The position numbers and the translations under genes are program-made. Positions 45,284 to 57,330 of a stretch of 64,000 nt of DNA are shown here, in pieces; position 1 is the stretch's first letter, and each line of letters opens with the position of its first letter. The notes beneath the pieces are model-generated. The model was not told the origin of the DNA. It worked only from the letters and a program-made list of their open reading frames with translations, and did no database searches. Source of the stretch: Leptodactylus fallax (Eukaryota > Chordata > Amphibia > Anura > Leptodactylidae); contig CAMRHE010000028.1 in the NCBI GenBank assembly GCA_947044405.1, forward strand, positions 5,303,001 through 5,367,000. The letters are read 5' to 3'.

Positions 45284-48200
45284 TGGACTGCATCAAAACT
45301 CAACCGATTTCATAAGGTCTGCACCATTTTAGAACACATTGGCCCAGTCTGAAAATCTGCAAGATTCACAGTGATTGACTGATATAGGATGATAAAGCTA
45401 GTGTATCTGTACACTGTCTAGTCTACATTTGAACTACCTTTTAGTTGGCTTACATCAAGCCAAAATTTTACAACACTGTTGTGTTGCATTTTTGGTTCCT
45501 CTTGGTGCATTTAAGCCATATTCCCTTTTTGTAAAAATCCACACCCACATGTCTAACAAGTTGAAAAATTTTAGCCCAAACTAGATGTGCCAAGATGGGC
45601 CATGTTTACGTTAGTGCCTAGTTGTAACCAAAATTGTAAATCTGGGCCATTGATTCTAATGTATTTATTCACATGTCCGCTTTGTTGATGGTCTGTTCTA
45701 ATGGATTGTCAAAAAGATGTGAACATAGCTTAGATCAGTAAAGTTTTGGTTCCACTATATGGGTGTCTGGTGGTTTCCTTCTGACATGACTCCACTATTC
45801 CACTTGCTGTCCACGGAGAGATTACCGTTTGACGTTGGCATGCTACAGATAAAATAGTTGTCCAGATTTATATGTTTTATGATGGAAATGTGGTTGTCAC
45901 AATGGAATTGTGAGAAAATTGAAGGACTATTTAAACTCCTCACATTGTTGCCAAGAAGATGAAACCCAGAAGAAGACAACCCATGGTTGGGGAGCTGGTG
46001 TGGGGATCTGAGACTACTCTTTATATACAAAGCGCTGATGTTTTTATCTTTTTATTACTTATCTTATATTACTATTAAATCCGGTCTATACTATGTTTGG
46101 TTGTTTCCATTAACCTAGAACTTGTTGGACTCGACACTAACAAGAGCATTGCTCATGACAAACATGTAGGTGAATATCTCTCGGAGTCTTGGAGGGCACC
46201 ATCATGGAATGACAAGTATCTTGATGGAGCCGGGAAGAAATTCACATCATACATGCCATGCCATCTTCCCTTCATGATTTGCGTGCATACCATTTTTTTT
46301 TCCCAATTCCCTCGAGGCAGTGAGACTGTGATATTTTCCTGATATTGAGCTCTGATAAAATAACACTATTGAAGTCTAATGTGAATTGGAGGCTGAGGAC
46401 TTGGCTTCTTTTTTCCACTGTGGGTCACATATACATCTCTCTGCTTTCGTTGGGTATGGATTTTATTTCTCTCCATGGGCTTCTCTGTTGGACTTCAAAA
46501 AAGCTTGGAAAAAAATATCTTTAAAAATGGAACAAAATAAAAAATACCACCAAAAAACACCTGCAATGTACAATGTTTATAGGTGTGTTTTGTAACAGTG
46601 ATAAAACTGTGTGCGTGAGAGACCTCGACCTTTTCTTTTAAACCTGTTATAGTTTGTTTTGCCGCAGAAAATACATAAAGGTCTTGCGGGAGGTTCAGCC
46701 TGATGCAGGGATGTGCAAGCATTAGCACACACATCTGCCAGCTATGGTTAGGCTGCTTTCACACTGCGTTTTGCAGAGTCTGCTGTAGGCACTGGGAAAA
46801 CTCATAGATGTTGATTGTATACATAGGCCTCCATTTACCCGATGAAAGCCAAAAGAGTGTTGGGCCACTAGAGCTGAAGTCTACTGCAATATTCCATACA
46901 GAGGCATCCAGTATACTAACCACTGTATTTTTTATGTAAAGAGTTTTCATGAAAAGTTGAAATGTGTGCTGGAGAGTCTGTTCTATGACTGTTCATGATG
47001 TCCTATCTGTTTTTCTGCTGCTATGAATCATATTATGGCTGCAGCACATTTTGCATTTGTCTCTCAGACAGGGTGTATATATAATAAAGAGCATCCCCCA
47101 CCTCCCCTATCCAGTACTAATGCTGTTCTGCCATTCTGCCATAAGTAATTGTACAATGAGAAACAAATAGCTGAAAAAAGTCCAAGTGACCATAATATAG
47201 GAAATCCAGGAACACAGGACTGTACATATAGGGCATATGCATACAGGCAATGTCTTTGATTAATATCTGATCTGTAATACACAAGCAGCCAAAAATAGAT
47301 ACAAATACATAGAAGACTTTGCTTCCATTTGTAAGCTGTGAGATGTACAGAATGTTCAGTCCTTTGCACAGAGCAGTGTGTAGAGGTGTGTGGAGTCTGT
47401 GAGGAGACTCAGTCCCTCCCCTCTACATTCATTGTGTGAAGAGAGAAAAGAGCCTCCTTCCCTACTCACTGTGATCCCATTTTGCTTACCTAACGTATCA
47501 ATGGACGTACAAGTGAGTGAACTGCAAATTAGCTAGAAGGGAGACACCAAGAATGTTAGATAGGTTTTTCAGGCAGAAAGCAGCCACATTTTTAATTAAA
47601 GTTAATTAAATTAATTACATTTTTATCCAGAATCACATGATCTATGAAATGAGACTAAGTTGTCTGAAAAGTTGACCATTTATCTTGGGAGTCTATTGGT
47701 AGTGGCAGCTCTAGCTTGAATTCAGGGCTGGGTTGATGCACTTCTTCTACTAAATTTCCTGCAAATTTTAAAAATTAGGTCAACAGAAATGGGAAGACCC
47801 AGCTGCATCCCACCCCTGTCTTATGTAGTCTTGGTGGGCTTGTATACCTCTGCGCAAACACATGAACAACTGTGCAGTCAGCAAGGACAGGTGCCTATTG
47901 ATGGCACCCATGTAGTACTGACAGAGATCAGGGTGCACTGACTACTGATTGGGAGCTCAAAGCCTCAGATCCAGGACATGGATGCAGACATGCAGTGCTA
48001 TTGTTCTCAACAATAAGAAGTTGTCCCATAGCATCAATGTCCTGAATATTAAAAAAAAATTATATTACCCAGGGAATATATTACCCTTGAAGACTATGCC
48101 GTATCGAGGATTGTTTGGAAAGGGTCTTTCAATGTGACCCAAACCGTAATTCCTGCCCTTAGATACAATGAGCTAGGCTAATTCTCAAGGATCACCCCGT

Positions 48201-49166
48201 TTAGCCACCACAACATACCAAGGTTGACCACAACATCTTCATGAAACATGAGCCTCCATTACTGGTTTATACATTACATTCTCTGTATTACTTTCTTCTT
48301 TTCTTCTCAGACAATGCATCCTTGAAAGCTATTTTGCCTCTATTTAGCAGAACTGAAATACAATATCTCTTCTATATGTCTCCATCCATACAAACACTTG
48401 AAAGCCATCTTGTCCTATTTTCTGTTCTTAAGGAACAATAGCTGCAATGTTGTGATGAGTGACGAGCATTTTCAGAGGTAACTTGATACTTATTACAACC
48501 AATTTCAGGAGAATCATTTTGTATCTCTACCAAGACCTCACCATCCAAGGTGCTGCCACCTTCTGCTCTTCTGGTCAGTCAGAACAGATGGTTTTTCCAA
48601 ATCACCTCTTTATTTTCCTTTATTATTGCAACAGATGTCAACCTATGTCAGCACATACAACAACGTAGCAAGCTGAAATAATGTCCTCTGGGGCTTCTTG
48701 TTGTACTTTAGATGAAATATTCTAGATGTAACACTCGTCCGCTATCTCTTCTCTTTGGAAAATAATGACAAGATATACAACGTATGAGCTAAATGACCCT
48801 GATATTATCAGGTCTTAAGAGATTTACAGGCTGCACTGTTGAGAACTGTTGAGAAAATTAGTTTCTTGTATTAGTGTCTAGAAGATGACGCTAGACATTA
48901 AGATAAAATCAAATACAGATGCCCCTGTGCCGCTAGAAACATGCACAAAGCTTTCAGCACTGTCCATTTAAAGATGAAGGATCAATATATCATTTCAAAA
49001 TTGTATAGTTCTGTGCAAAAGTCAGTCCCCCCTCATCTTTTCTTTAATTTCCAGTCAAAATGACCATTGAGTTATTTTAGAACATAAAATTATCACAGTT
49101 CGAATATCCAAGGGTTGGCCGAGAGTTGGGAAAAAAGCAGCAACTGTACTAAAATAAAAAACCACA
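45284..49166. other. Low-repeat DNA without recognised genes
   Basis: Nearly 4 kb in which I see no transposon ends with target duplications and no protein domain. Short open frames of 60-100 codons occur on both strands and are not supported. Weak items: AGGCTGCTTTCACACTGCG at 46751 (MITE-like tip), TTAATTAAAGTTAATTAAATTAATTAC near 47592, and TTCTGTGCAAAAGTCAGTC at 49011, which resembles a Tc1-type terminus. Introns or distant regulatory DNA could lie here. Confidence 0.35.
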
Positions 49167-49174
49167 GTATTCAC

Positions 49175-49564
49175 TAGGGATGAGTGAACTGGTTTGTAAC
49201 AAGAAAGGTTTCTTACGAATTTTTGGGATTCACCACCCATGAACCAATATGATATTCCAGGGGTGGTGAGTAAATATAAAAACAGTCTTACTCACCTCTC
49301 CTGAGCTCGGTCGCAGTGTCTGGTGCAGGTCCAATCCTCTTCTGGCCTCATGGATGATGTCAGTGGCCACAAGGGACTGTTGAAGCCCTATCACAGGGGA
49401 ATGGGGCATGTCGATGTCATGACACTTGTGTCTAAGCAGCAATGAAGCCCAGGAGAGGTGAGTATGACTGTTATGTTTATGCCCCTTCCTCTTCTTATTA
49501 TACTGAAGAGATCCTACAGTATAATAATAGCAGTTTTGGTTCAGGCTGACCTCGCCCAGCACTA
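49175..49564. mobile_element. hAT-type MITE, perfect 8-bp target site duplication
   Basis: Ends TAGGGATGAGTGAACTGG and, reversed, TAGTGCTGGGCGAG, the Ac-type hAT pattern. GTATTCAC flanks it on both sides (49167-49174 and 49565-49572). The interior shares ACTCACCTCTCCTG and TATTATACTG-type blocks with 8758-9198. The 110-codon minus frame inside is not a transposase. Confidence 0.85.
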
Positions 49565-49946
49565 GTATTCACCTCTTCAATCTCCTGACAATCCTGAACA
49601 GATATTCCTCTGGTCCGCCACCGGTCTTTACTGTCAAGCTGCCGGCAATGACTTGTTGTACCAGCACATGAACAAGGCAGCCAATCAAAAGCCTCAGTGT
49701 TAAGGTGAAGTGTTAACTGGCATCACTGTTGATCTTCTAGGCAGATCCCTAGGATATGGCATTAATGTCCAATTGGTGAGCATCCGAATACTGTAGTCCC
49801 CCCAATTTCTAGTGCAAAGTATCAGTGGCCGCAGGGAAGCACCTACCTCCTATGTGCCTATTCTCAGCTGTATCGCTCATTACATGGGTCCAATTTGCTT
49901 TGAGTGACATCTGCATAAGGTCCGTGCAAATGGATGATGATAAATA

Positions 49947-50310
49947 ACATAGTAACATAATTGATAAGGTTGGATAAAGACACTAGTCCGTCAAGTCCAA
50001 ACTATAATATAATAACTTACCGAGTCGATCCACCGGAAGGCAAAAACCCCATGACATAGATGTCCATTATCCCATCAGAGGAAAAAAATTCCCAACTTCA
50101 ACTATGGCAATTGGACTAAGTACCTGGATCAACATCCTATCCCAAAAATTCTAGTTCCCATATATATATTTTAAAGTATAACACAGACAACCACTGACCC
50201 TGACTCTCAATAAATCTTTCCCTAGATCTGTCCTTAATATCTGATATTAAAACAAAACACTGGCCCTCCCTGTCCCTAAAGATATCCATAATGGAAATTC
50301 TAATTTTCAA
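49947..50310 (-). repeat. High-copy frog-type repeat (longer copy)
   Basis: ACATAGTAACATAATTGATA, GTCCGTCAAGTCCAAAC and GGAAGGCAAAAACCCCATGA are phrases of an abundant amphibian repeat; its tail matches 36540-36645 in reverse. Class not assigned. Confidence 0.5.
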
Positions 50311-50317
50311 TGTTGGC

Positions 50318-50660
50318 TAAGGATGAGTAAACCAATTTGACCCGAATTTTTCAAATGTTTTGAGGTTTGCCATCCACAAAACATCATTATACTATGGGAT
50401 CTCCTCAGACCCCAGAGTATAATAAGTTAAGGCCCAGGGGAGGTGCGTAAAAATCATATAGAGTTACTAGCCTTGTCTCACATTTTTGGACCTCTTATGG
50501 CCTCTGACTGTCGTAATGCACCCCGGGGTCATCATAGGCCTAAGTGGTTGTGTAGGGTGCGCTAATGTCATGATGCTATAACCGCATCATTTGATGGACA
50601 CAACGACGCCTGAGGAACCCTGTTGACTGGGTGTCCATTATTGGGTTTTTTTACTGAAAT
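50318..50660. mobile_element. Truncated hAT-type MITE
   Basis: Starts TAAGGATGAGTAAACC and contains CTCCTCAGACCCCAGAGTAT and AGGCCCAGGGGAGGTGCGTA, shared with 8758-9198. No right end or target duplication visible. Confidence 0.45.
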
Positions 50661-50700
50661 TTCCAGACACCCTGCACAGATGTGAACGTATCCTGAGATA

Positions 50701-51019
50701 GTTGCATATCTTCCGTGATAGGATGACAGCAACGGACAAACTGTCACAGACTGATTCTGTATCCGTTCCCATTGGCACTAATGTAAACAATATGATGGAA
50801 GCTAGCTTCTGTCATGTTTGTTTACCTTTGTAATGGATGATAAAGTTGTGCATGCAGGACTTTATTTTTCCTTACGAAGGTAAATAAACATGACAGAAGA
50901 TAGCTTCCATCATGTTGTTTACATTAGTGTCAATGGGAACGAACACAGACTCAGTCTGTGACCATTCTCTGTGACAGTTTAATGTCCATTGCTGTCATTC
51001 TATGACAGAAGACTGCAAC
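50701..51019. mobile_element. Hairpin MITE with arms of about 130-145 bp
   Basis: The left arm 50701-50829 (GATGGAAGCTAGCTTCTGTC ATGTTTGTTTACC) pairs with the right arm 50876-51019 (GGTAAATAAACATGACAGAA GATAGCTTCCATC) around a 46-base loop. Pairing extends outward through CATTGGCACTAATGTAAACA / TGTTTACATTAGTGTCAATG. No protein. Terminal target duplications could not be fixed. Confidence 0.75.
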
Positions 51020-51039
51020 GGACATTAACAATGGTAGTG

Positions 51040-52197
51040 TGAATGCCCCCTAAGAGATGTTGAAACAGCAGAACATTCTATTGTGTGCAAACATTTTTTT
51101 GTATTTGCTCTCGACTTGATAGAAATATAATTAAACACTGCAGTCTGTCATTATTTCCCTCAATTTTCCTAGACGGACTTATGCCGTTCTGGCTTATTTA
51201 GATACGGCGTATAATTAACTATCATTCCAGAGCATTTATTAGTTCTTTAAGGGTTGCATATTTCTTTCGGCTGTTTTTGTAGTTGTTTTTTCTTCCTTCT
51301 TTACATTCCCATAATGTACTTTTCTAAATCCCCTGGTAAGCTCTATCCACTAAATGTCAGATAACACGCCGTATTTAGACATCTCTGGTTGAGATTGCAA
51401 CTTGCCTACATTATGAAGTTAATTGTGACATCTGCATTTGAAGAAGTGTTTCCTACAGGGCTCGAACACCTGTTGGATTGAAGATGTTTGACGATTGCTT
51501 CATCCCTTTATATTAGTATAATTTCCCAAGGGAGAGCAGAAAGAATTATGACCATATGGCATCTTGTCTTAGGGGAATTACCTGAATCATGGTTAATCAC
51601 ATTCTCACTATTAAGCGGTTTTCTATCCCGTGCTCTTTACATATATTTGCATGCAAATTATGAACTAGTTTTTCTTAAAGATATTTTAGATGATTAAACT
51701 ACATAATATGATATGCAAAGTAAAAATAGAGTTATTAAGTCAATGAAACTGTTGATTGAAAGTAAATGATCAAGGTTACGACGTCCAGACTTGTGCACTT
51801 CTCAGAAGACGTGGAGGTCTCTCATCCCTGGCCATTAGGACGGTCTTATAATTAGAATTAGCTTCAATAGAATTTTCTTCTTTTGTCTTTTAAGTTAAGC
51901 TCTTTAAAGTAAAGGTGACCATATAATTAAGAGAAAAGAAGTTCGAGCATGCGCTGACCATGGTGGGACCAAATGACCATTTTATGTTTATGGTGGTCTC
52001 TCAAGTCTCCTCCAAGAGGTGTTGTTGGGGAAGGAAAGATTGGACAGGATTGGAATAGAATTTTAATGCCTGGTTTTTTAGGCAGTCCGTAATAAAAGTA
52101 TTGCAGTATATTGTAGCGGTGATCAAACTTCCTAGGTTTCAAGTCCCCTATTGAATTGAAAAAAATAAAAAAAAAATTATATATATACAGTACAGAC
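51040..52197. other. Apparently unique AT-rich DNA
   Basis: 51100-51900 shows no repeat signature and contains ATAATTAACTATCATTCC, CATGCAAATTATGAAC (octamer-like) and ATTTTAGATGATTAAAC. The 69-codon frame at 51488 has no recognisable domain. Possible conserved noncoding DNA; not demonstrated. Confidence 0.3.
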
Positions 52198-52410
52198 CAA
52201 AAGTTTGGACACATCTTCTCATACCAAGAGTTTTCTGTATTTTCATGACTATAAAAATTGTAGATTCACACTGAAGGCATCAAAACTATGAATTAACACA
52301 TGTGGAATTATATACTTAACAAAAAAGTGTGAAACATCTGAAAATATGTCTTATATTCTAGGTTCTTTAAAGTAGCCACCTTTTGCTTTGATTACTGCTT
52401 TGCACACTCA
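52198..52410. mobile_element. Tc1-like terminal fragment
   Basis: CAGTACAGACCAAAAGTTTG after a TA (52196-52197) is a widespread Tc1-type terminus, followed by GGCATCAAAACTATGAATTA and TGCTTTGATTACTGCTTTGC, the expected continuation. The copy stops abruptly at 52410, where a different hairpin repeat begins. Confidence 0.7.
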
Positions 52411-52618
52411 GTTTCTGCATGAAGGAAGCGGAGAGGAAAGTGCTGCATGAACTTTCCTCTCCGCTTGCTTCATGCAGAAACCACCCGGATTATAGTCTAT
52501 GGGGTCCGCGGGTTTCCCAGGTAAACTGCTTTTTTATGCATATAGGTTTCCGTTCGGGGGCTCCCCAAGCGGACTCCCCGAACGGAAACCCGAACGCAGA
52601 TATGAAGCGGGCCTTACA
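52411..52618. mobile_element. Hairpin MITE joined to the Tc1 fragment
   Basis: 52411-52441 and 52451-52481 are 31-base inverted arms (GTTTCTGCATGAAGGAAGCG... / ...CGCTTGCTTCATGCAGAAAC) with one mismatch and a 9-base loop. A second inverted pair follows, GGTTTCCGTTCGGGG / CCCCGAACGGAAACC near 52544 and 52576. It ends AAGCGGGCCTTA, a MITE-like tip. Confidence 0.65.
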
Positions 52619-52624
52619 GTGGTC

Positions 52625-53410
52625 CACCAAACACATGTACTGTATAAATCATTGCAAGTTTCAGTTGAGGTTGTACACGTCTCCGATTAGAAGTGCAAAG
52701 GCTTTTAGGTGCTATTGAGAACTACGCTGGCGAGGCTGTGGAAAGAAAGCTGCATATCGGTTGGTCTTGCCCTAAAGTAACCGAGTTTTGGCAAGAGGTC
52801 TTTGGTCTAATGTTGGGGATTTGTTAGAGGCATCTGAAGCCATCACCAGAGTTTACTAAATCTTGATTTCATTTCAGTTATAGATGGGTGATTAGTAAGA
52901 TTGGCATAGCGGCCAGAGACGAGCTATGGAGCATTAGGATAAGGCCTCACGTTGGCGGAAACGCAGCATTTTTTGCTGCGGATTTTGCTTTGTTTTTTTA
53001 TTGAGCCAAAGTCAGGAGTGACTTGAAAAGGAATGGGAAACATATAGGAAGCTCTTAGATATTTCCCTTCTGTTAATTCCACTCTTGACGCAGCCAAATC
53101 TGCAACAAAAAATGCATTTCCGCAACGTGGGGCCATAGCCTTATGCCTATGAAGAATCTATACAAGAGAATGGGATTCTTAGGATTAAAAACTGGGCTGA
53201 GAAATTGGAATGGTTTTTTTTGAAAGCCCGGTGTTGGCTGAAAGAGCTTGCTTTGAGTTTTCCACATATATTCATTTATTCAGTTTTTTTTTTTCTCTTT
53301 TCTTCCGGGACCTAAGGGTGGGATATTTTTCTGTACATTGCAATGTTGATTTATTATCTTTTTCTAACTTTGTCATTTTGTTAAACCCATAACTGGAAAA
53401 AGAAAAAATC
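52625..53410 (+). pseudogene. L1-like LINE: decayed C-terminus of ORF2 and 3' region
   Basis: Reading through frame changes, the plus strand gives QLRLYTSPIRSAKAF, then RWRGCGKK, then HIGWSCPKVTEFWQEVFGL. This matches the usual order at the end of vertebrate L1 ORF2: (R)W-Y-TP-x-(R/K)-L-A-K, then CWR-CG, then H-W-x-CP-x-x-FW. After the MITE insertion at 52940-53143, a further L1-like stretch with LKARCWLKELA and a T-rich 3' region follows, ending near AAAAAGAAAAAATC. Stops and frameshifts show it is dead. Endonuclease and reverse transcriptase domains are absent. Confidence 0.6.
52940..53143. mobile_element. MITE nested in the L1-like relic
   Basis: Starts ATAAGGCCTCACGTTGGCGG and, reversed, its right end reads ATAAGGCTATGGCCCCACGT. 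Subterminal GAAACGCAGCATTTTTTGCTGCGG mirrors GCAACAAAAAATGCATTTCCGC. It is the same end type as 555-862 and 27232-27425. L1-like sequence is present on both sides. Confidence 0.65.
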
Positions 53411-53924
53411 AAAAGGTTCGCATCACTGTTTTTTCGCCGTTTTGTCTCCCAAAAAATTGAATAAAAGCAATCAAAATGGCAGAATTCCCCCAAATGGTAT
53501 AAATATAAAGTACAACTTATACAGCTCTGTACATAGAAATATGAAGTTACAGGTGTCAGAATATGTCAACTCCAAGATTATTTTTTATTTTTAATTAATT
53601 TATTTTTTTTGTTAAGGAGTTAAAACATAACAAAAATGATACCAATTTGGTATCACTGTAATTGCAACGACCTACAGAATACAGGTCACTAGTCATTTTA
53701 ACTGTACAGTGAAAGCTGTAAAAACAAAACCCATAACAAAATGGTACAAATATAGTTTATTTCTAAATTTTTCCCACTTTGTTTCCAGGTGCATCATTTG
53801 GAATATTAAATGGTACCACCATGAAGTACAATCTGTCCCACAAAAAATAAACCCTCATACTGTAGAGCTCTTGTGGAAGGTGGGGAGTAAAAAACGAAAA
53901 ATGGCTGCAACAGGAAAGGGTTAA
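53411..53924 (-). mobile_element. TTAACCC-family element, partial, inverted
   Basis: Read on the minus strand it begins TTAACCCTTTCCTGTTGCAG and then follows 55251-55680 phrase by phrase: AGTATGAGGGTTTATTTTTT, GATTGTACTTCATGG, TTTAATATTCCAAATG, TGACCTGTATTCTG, TTCTGACACCTGTAACTT. The second half is missing. No protein. Confidence 0.7.
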
Positions 53925-55250
53925 GGGGCAGAATATAAGAAAATCCCCTTACTGTGTTTATCTAGATTTTCTCCAGCTATGCCAGTCTATGTCGACAATG
54001 ATGTGTAGGTTATGTAACTGTTGACTTCCATACCTCCCACTGCTGTCTTCTGCTACTTTCCTACACATGTGACTTTTGACGTCACCATACCTAAGACTTT
54101 GGCTTTAACATGATGGGATTTAATCCCTTCTAGACACATGACGTAATATTAAAAAAAAAAAAAAAAAAAAATTAAAAAGCTAAAACTATAAAAATGTAAA
54201 TACTCCCTTTTCGTAAGTCATGGGTAGAAATATAAAAACAACAACAAAAATATCGGTATCCCCAGATCCAAAAATTCACAAACTTCCAATGTATAAAAGT
54301 ATTTATCCTTTACAAGCCCAATGAGCAAAACTAGTAGTTTGGTTTGTGTTTCTCTGATTTGCCAAGTGGTTTATGATTTGACGATCAACTGGATAAATTA
54401 CTTATTTTCTAAAAACTAAAAAATTGAATCTCAAAGACATTTGCCGAATGTATCCAAATGGTTGGGGAATCCAAAAACATTCAGCACAATCAAGAAAACA
54501 CAAATCATTGGAAGGATTATCTTATCCTTCATTGTCTAGAAATCACGGCTAATCGGAAATGACTATGTATGATTGGGCTACCAAAACTTCTGATGGTAAA
54601 ATGTCATCGACGTCTACCGCAGGCCCATCATTTCCTGGCAGAAAGTACTTAGAAATAAGAAAGTCATTGCTGCTGATTCAGGTGATTCGTTTATGACTCA
54701 CTAGTCCTTAGCGCTGTCATGGAATTGTCTTACGGGCTTTTACTATAAAAGTGTGACTTAGTAATTGTCTATTTGGAAGCACATTTCACTGTTATGTCTG
54801 GCTTCATTGCTCCTCTTGCAGTATAGTTATTGCCATACTACCCTTGTGCTAAGGGTAAAGCCTAAAAATCCCACAGTGCAATGTGCTATTGAACAGATTG
54901 TTTGTTACCACCGGCCGCCAACGATCTACCCATAGTCATATATGTTGCTGTCACATTGACATTACTAAGGCTGTGTTGGCGTTAAAGAGCTAGAGAGGGG
55001 TTACGCACAATTCCAAGAGCCCTTGGAGTGTCAGACGCAACTTTGTAACACAATTTATTTACACTTCCGGTTTGCAGCGATCTGGTTCAGATTGAGTCAC
55101 TTTTTTGATCCAAACCGAAGGACCCAAACTGAATCTTGAACGCCCATCTCTAATAGTACCGCGGTCTTCTAGTGATTTCCCAATGACAACTTCCACTGGC
55201 AAAGTGTTCCATAGTCTCACTGCTTTTACAGTAAAGAATCATGGGTCTCA
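53925..55250. other. AT-rich DNA, one repeat fragment and possibly unique sequence
   Basis: 54115-54330 has a long poly(A) run (54151-54170) and phrases typical of the interior of TTAACCC elements (GTAAATACTCCCTTTTCG). 54340-54850 shows no repeat signature. Near 55065-55150, GATCTGGTTCAGATTGAGTC ... CATCTCTAATAG looks like a hAT MITE tip. Confidence 0.35.
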
Positions 55251-56315
55251 TTAACCCCTTCCCATTGCAGGCATTTTTCGATTTTCAATTTTGACTCCCC
55301 GTTCTCCGTAAGCCATAACTTTTTTATTATTTTGTTTATAGAGTCGTATGAGGGTTGCGGGAAAAAAATTGTACTTCGTAGTGGTAAGATTTAATATTCC
55401 ATGCAATGAACTGGGAAACTGGAAAAAAAATTCAGAATGGGGTGGAATTGGAGAAAAACAGCATTTGTGTGACTTTCTTACGGGCTTTGTTTTTACAGAT
55501 TTCATTGTGCAGCCAGTGACATGTCACCTGTATCCTATGGGCCGGAATGATTCCAGTGATATCAAACGCATGTCGTTTTTTTTTTTATTTTAACCGCTTT
55601 AAAAAATCCCAAACTTTGCAAAAAAAAAAAAAAATTTCTTGGAGTCATATTTTGACACTTTTTTTTATATTTGTGTGCATGTGGATACATAGTTTTTTTT
55701 TTTTTTTTTTTTGAGGGGAAAGATACATTTTTTATTTGGGGACCAAATTTGGGGAATGTGTATTGGTTTGATCTATTTTATGAAGTTTTTTATGGCAGGT
55801 GAAGCAGCAAAAAAAACAGCAGTTCAGCTATTTTGATTTTTTTCCTGCTACGATGTTCAAAATATGGGAAAATTTATTTTATAAGCTTGTAGATCGGTTG
55901 TTTTAGGACACAGGGATACCTTAATTGTAGGTGTTTCTCTTTTCCTTGGACTTTTATATAGGTTCTAGGAAAGGGGGGGTGATTTGATTTTTTAATTCCT
56001 TTTATTTATTTTTTTTACTTATTTTTTTCCTTACTGTATTTATTAGACCCCCAAGGGGTCTTGAACAACGGGGAGTCCAATCACTAATACAATACATTGC
56101 AATGCTAATGTATAGAGCAGCCAGGAATAGAAGATAATTCCAGACAAGCCTGGGAACCTTCAGTAGGCTCGCAACTGTCATGGCAATGGATTATCTACCT
56201 GGTGGTGGAGATAGAGACCCAGCGACTATGACAGCCACTCAGCTCCTGAGTGCCTGCCATATTTAAATATCTGGCACCCGCCGTACTATTATGGCAGATA
56301 TCAGGAAAGGGTTAA
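55251..56315. mobile_element. TTAACCC-ended element, 1065 bp, with empty-site evidence
   Basis: Edges TTAACCCCTTCCCATTGC and TATCAGGAAAGGGTTAA with TTAA at both sides. The host text around it (CACTGCTTTTACAGTAAAGAATC before, ATAGCAGTGAATTG after) reappears without the insertion at about 56625-56700, which confirms the limits. The interior is AT-rich and noncoding. TTAACCC ends with TTAA targets fit piggyBac-like MITEs; the GATATCTGCCATAATAGTAC text inside the right tip recalls frog piggyBac termini. Confidence 0.75.
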
Positions 56316-57330
56316 TTGCATAGCAGTGAATTGTACATCATTATTAGATGACTTTATGTAGCTCTTATTTGGTCCCTGTATGGTGTTACTTATTATGCGG
56401 CAATGTTGATCCAGAGAAAAGCAAAAAAAACCTTCATGACAAAAAAGCCAATTTTATTTATTAAAGAAAATATTCCTTGCTGGCCCCAAATTTATAAATT
56501 CCTGAATCATCTTCAGAAATCCGGTAACCATAACCTGTAACAGTATTAACTCAAGAAAGGTATCCAGGTCCCTAGTGAATTCTTTTAGTGAATTTTTCAT
56601 GATAATTTAGTTTGTCAGAGAATTCTATAGTATCACTGCTTTTACAGTAAAGAATCAAAGATCTTATTATTTGTATAGCAGTAAATGGTAGAACATTATT
56701 CGATGTCTTTCTATGTTAAGCTATTATTTGATCAGTGTATGGCGGTATGTACTTAGCAGTGTGTGACACTGGTACTTAGACACGTACCGTATATAGCTTA
56801 TGCAGGGTAAGGTGATGGCAGTATCCTTTAGCATTGTTTTGTAGGTAACTGTGATCTGACAACGCTTTTAAGGAGCATACAGTGCTGTGGGGCCCTTATA
56901 ATTTGGCCCTGTATAACAGTACACCATAAGGGGGTGCAAGTCAAAGGTACAACACAGTACTCCATCCAGAATAAAGCTGGCCTGGATACAGATGTGCCCT
57001 TCCTTACCTTTCCTCTTGACTCAGTATACCTTGTGATGAGTTGCACAAGATGACCAGCTTTTTTAAAAAAAAAAAAAAAAAGATTTTGTGATACTCTATC
57101 AGGAGATGTTTAAGATGTAAGAGTCTGTATGTAGCCACCCAGTGGCTGTGATGTGAATTGCAGCAGGTAAAAGATTTTGCTAGCATATTATGATAGTGTA
57201 TTGAATTTGTATTGTTATAATGTATCGAGTCCTTAAATGCAAATTCTGGATTCTGACACATCTCATTGTATCTGGATGATATACAGCAGAGTTGGAGTCA
57301 GTCCATGGTAAAATTGGAAAAGAAACAGAA
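56316..57330. other. Unassigned DNA, including the empty-site paralogue
   Basis: 56615-56760 repeats the flanks of the previous element. A run of about 18 A lies at 57063-57080. The 72- and 85-codon minus-strand frames have no recognisable domain. Confidence 0.45.

Noticed and set aside
49011..49166. Second truncated Tc1 element starting TTCTGTGCAAAAGTC
   Set aside because: Only a short terminal phrase matches a Tc1-type end; no TA-flanked right end and no transposase remains, so it is too weak to list as an element.
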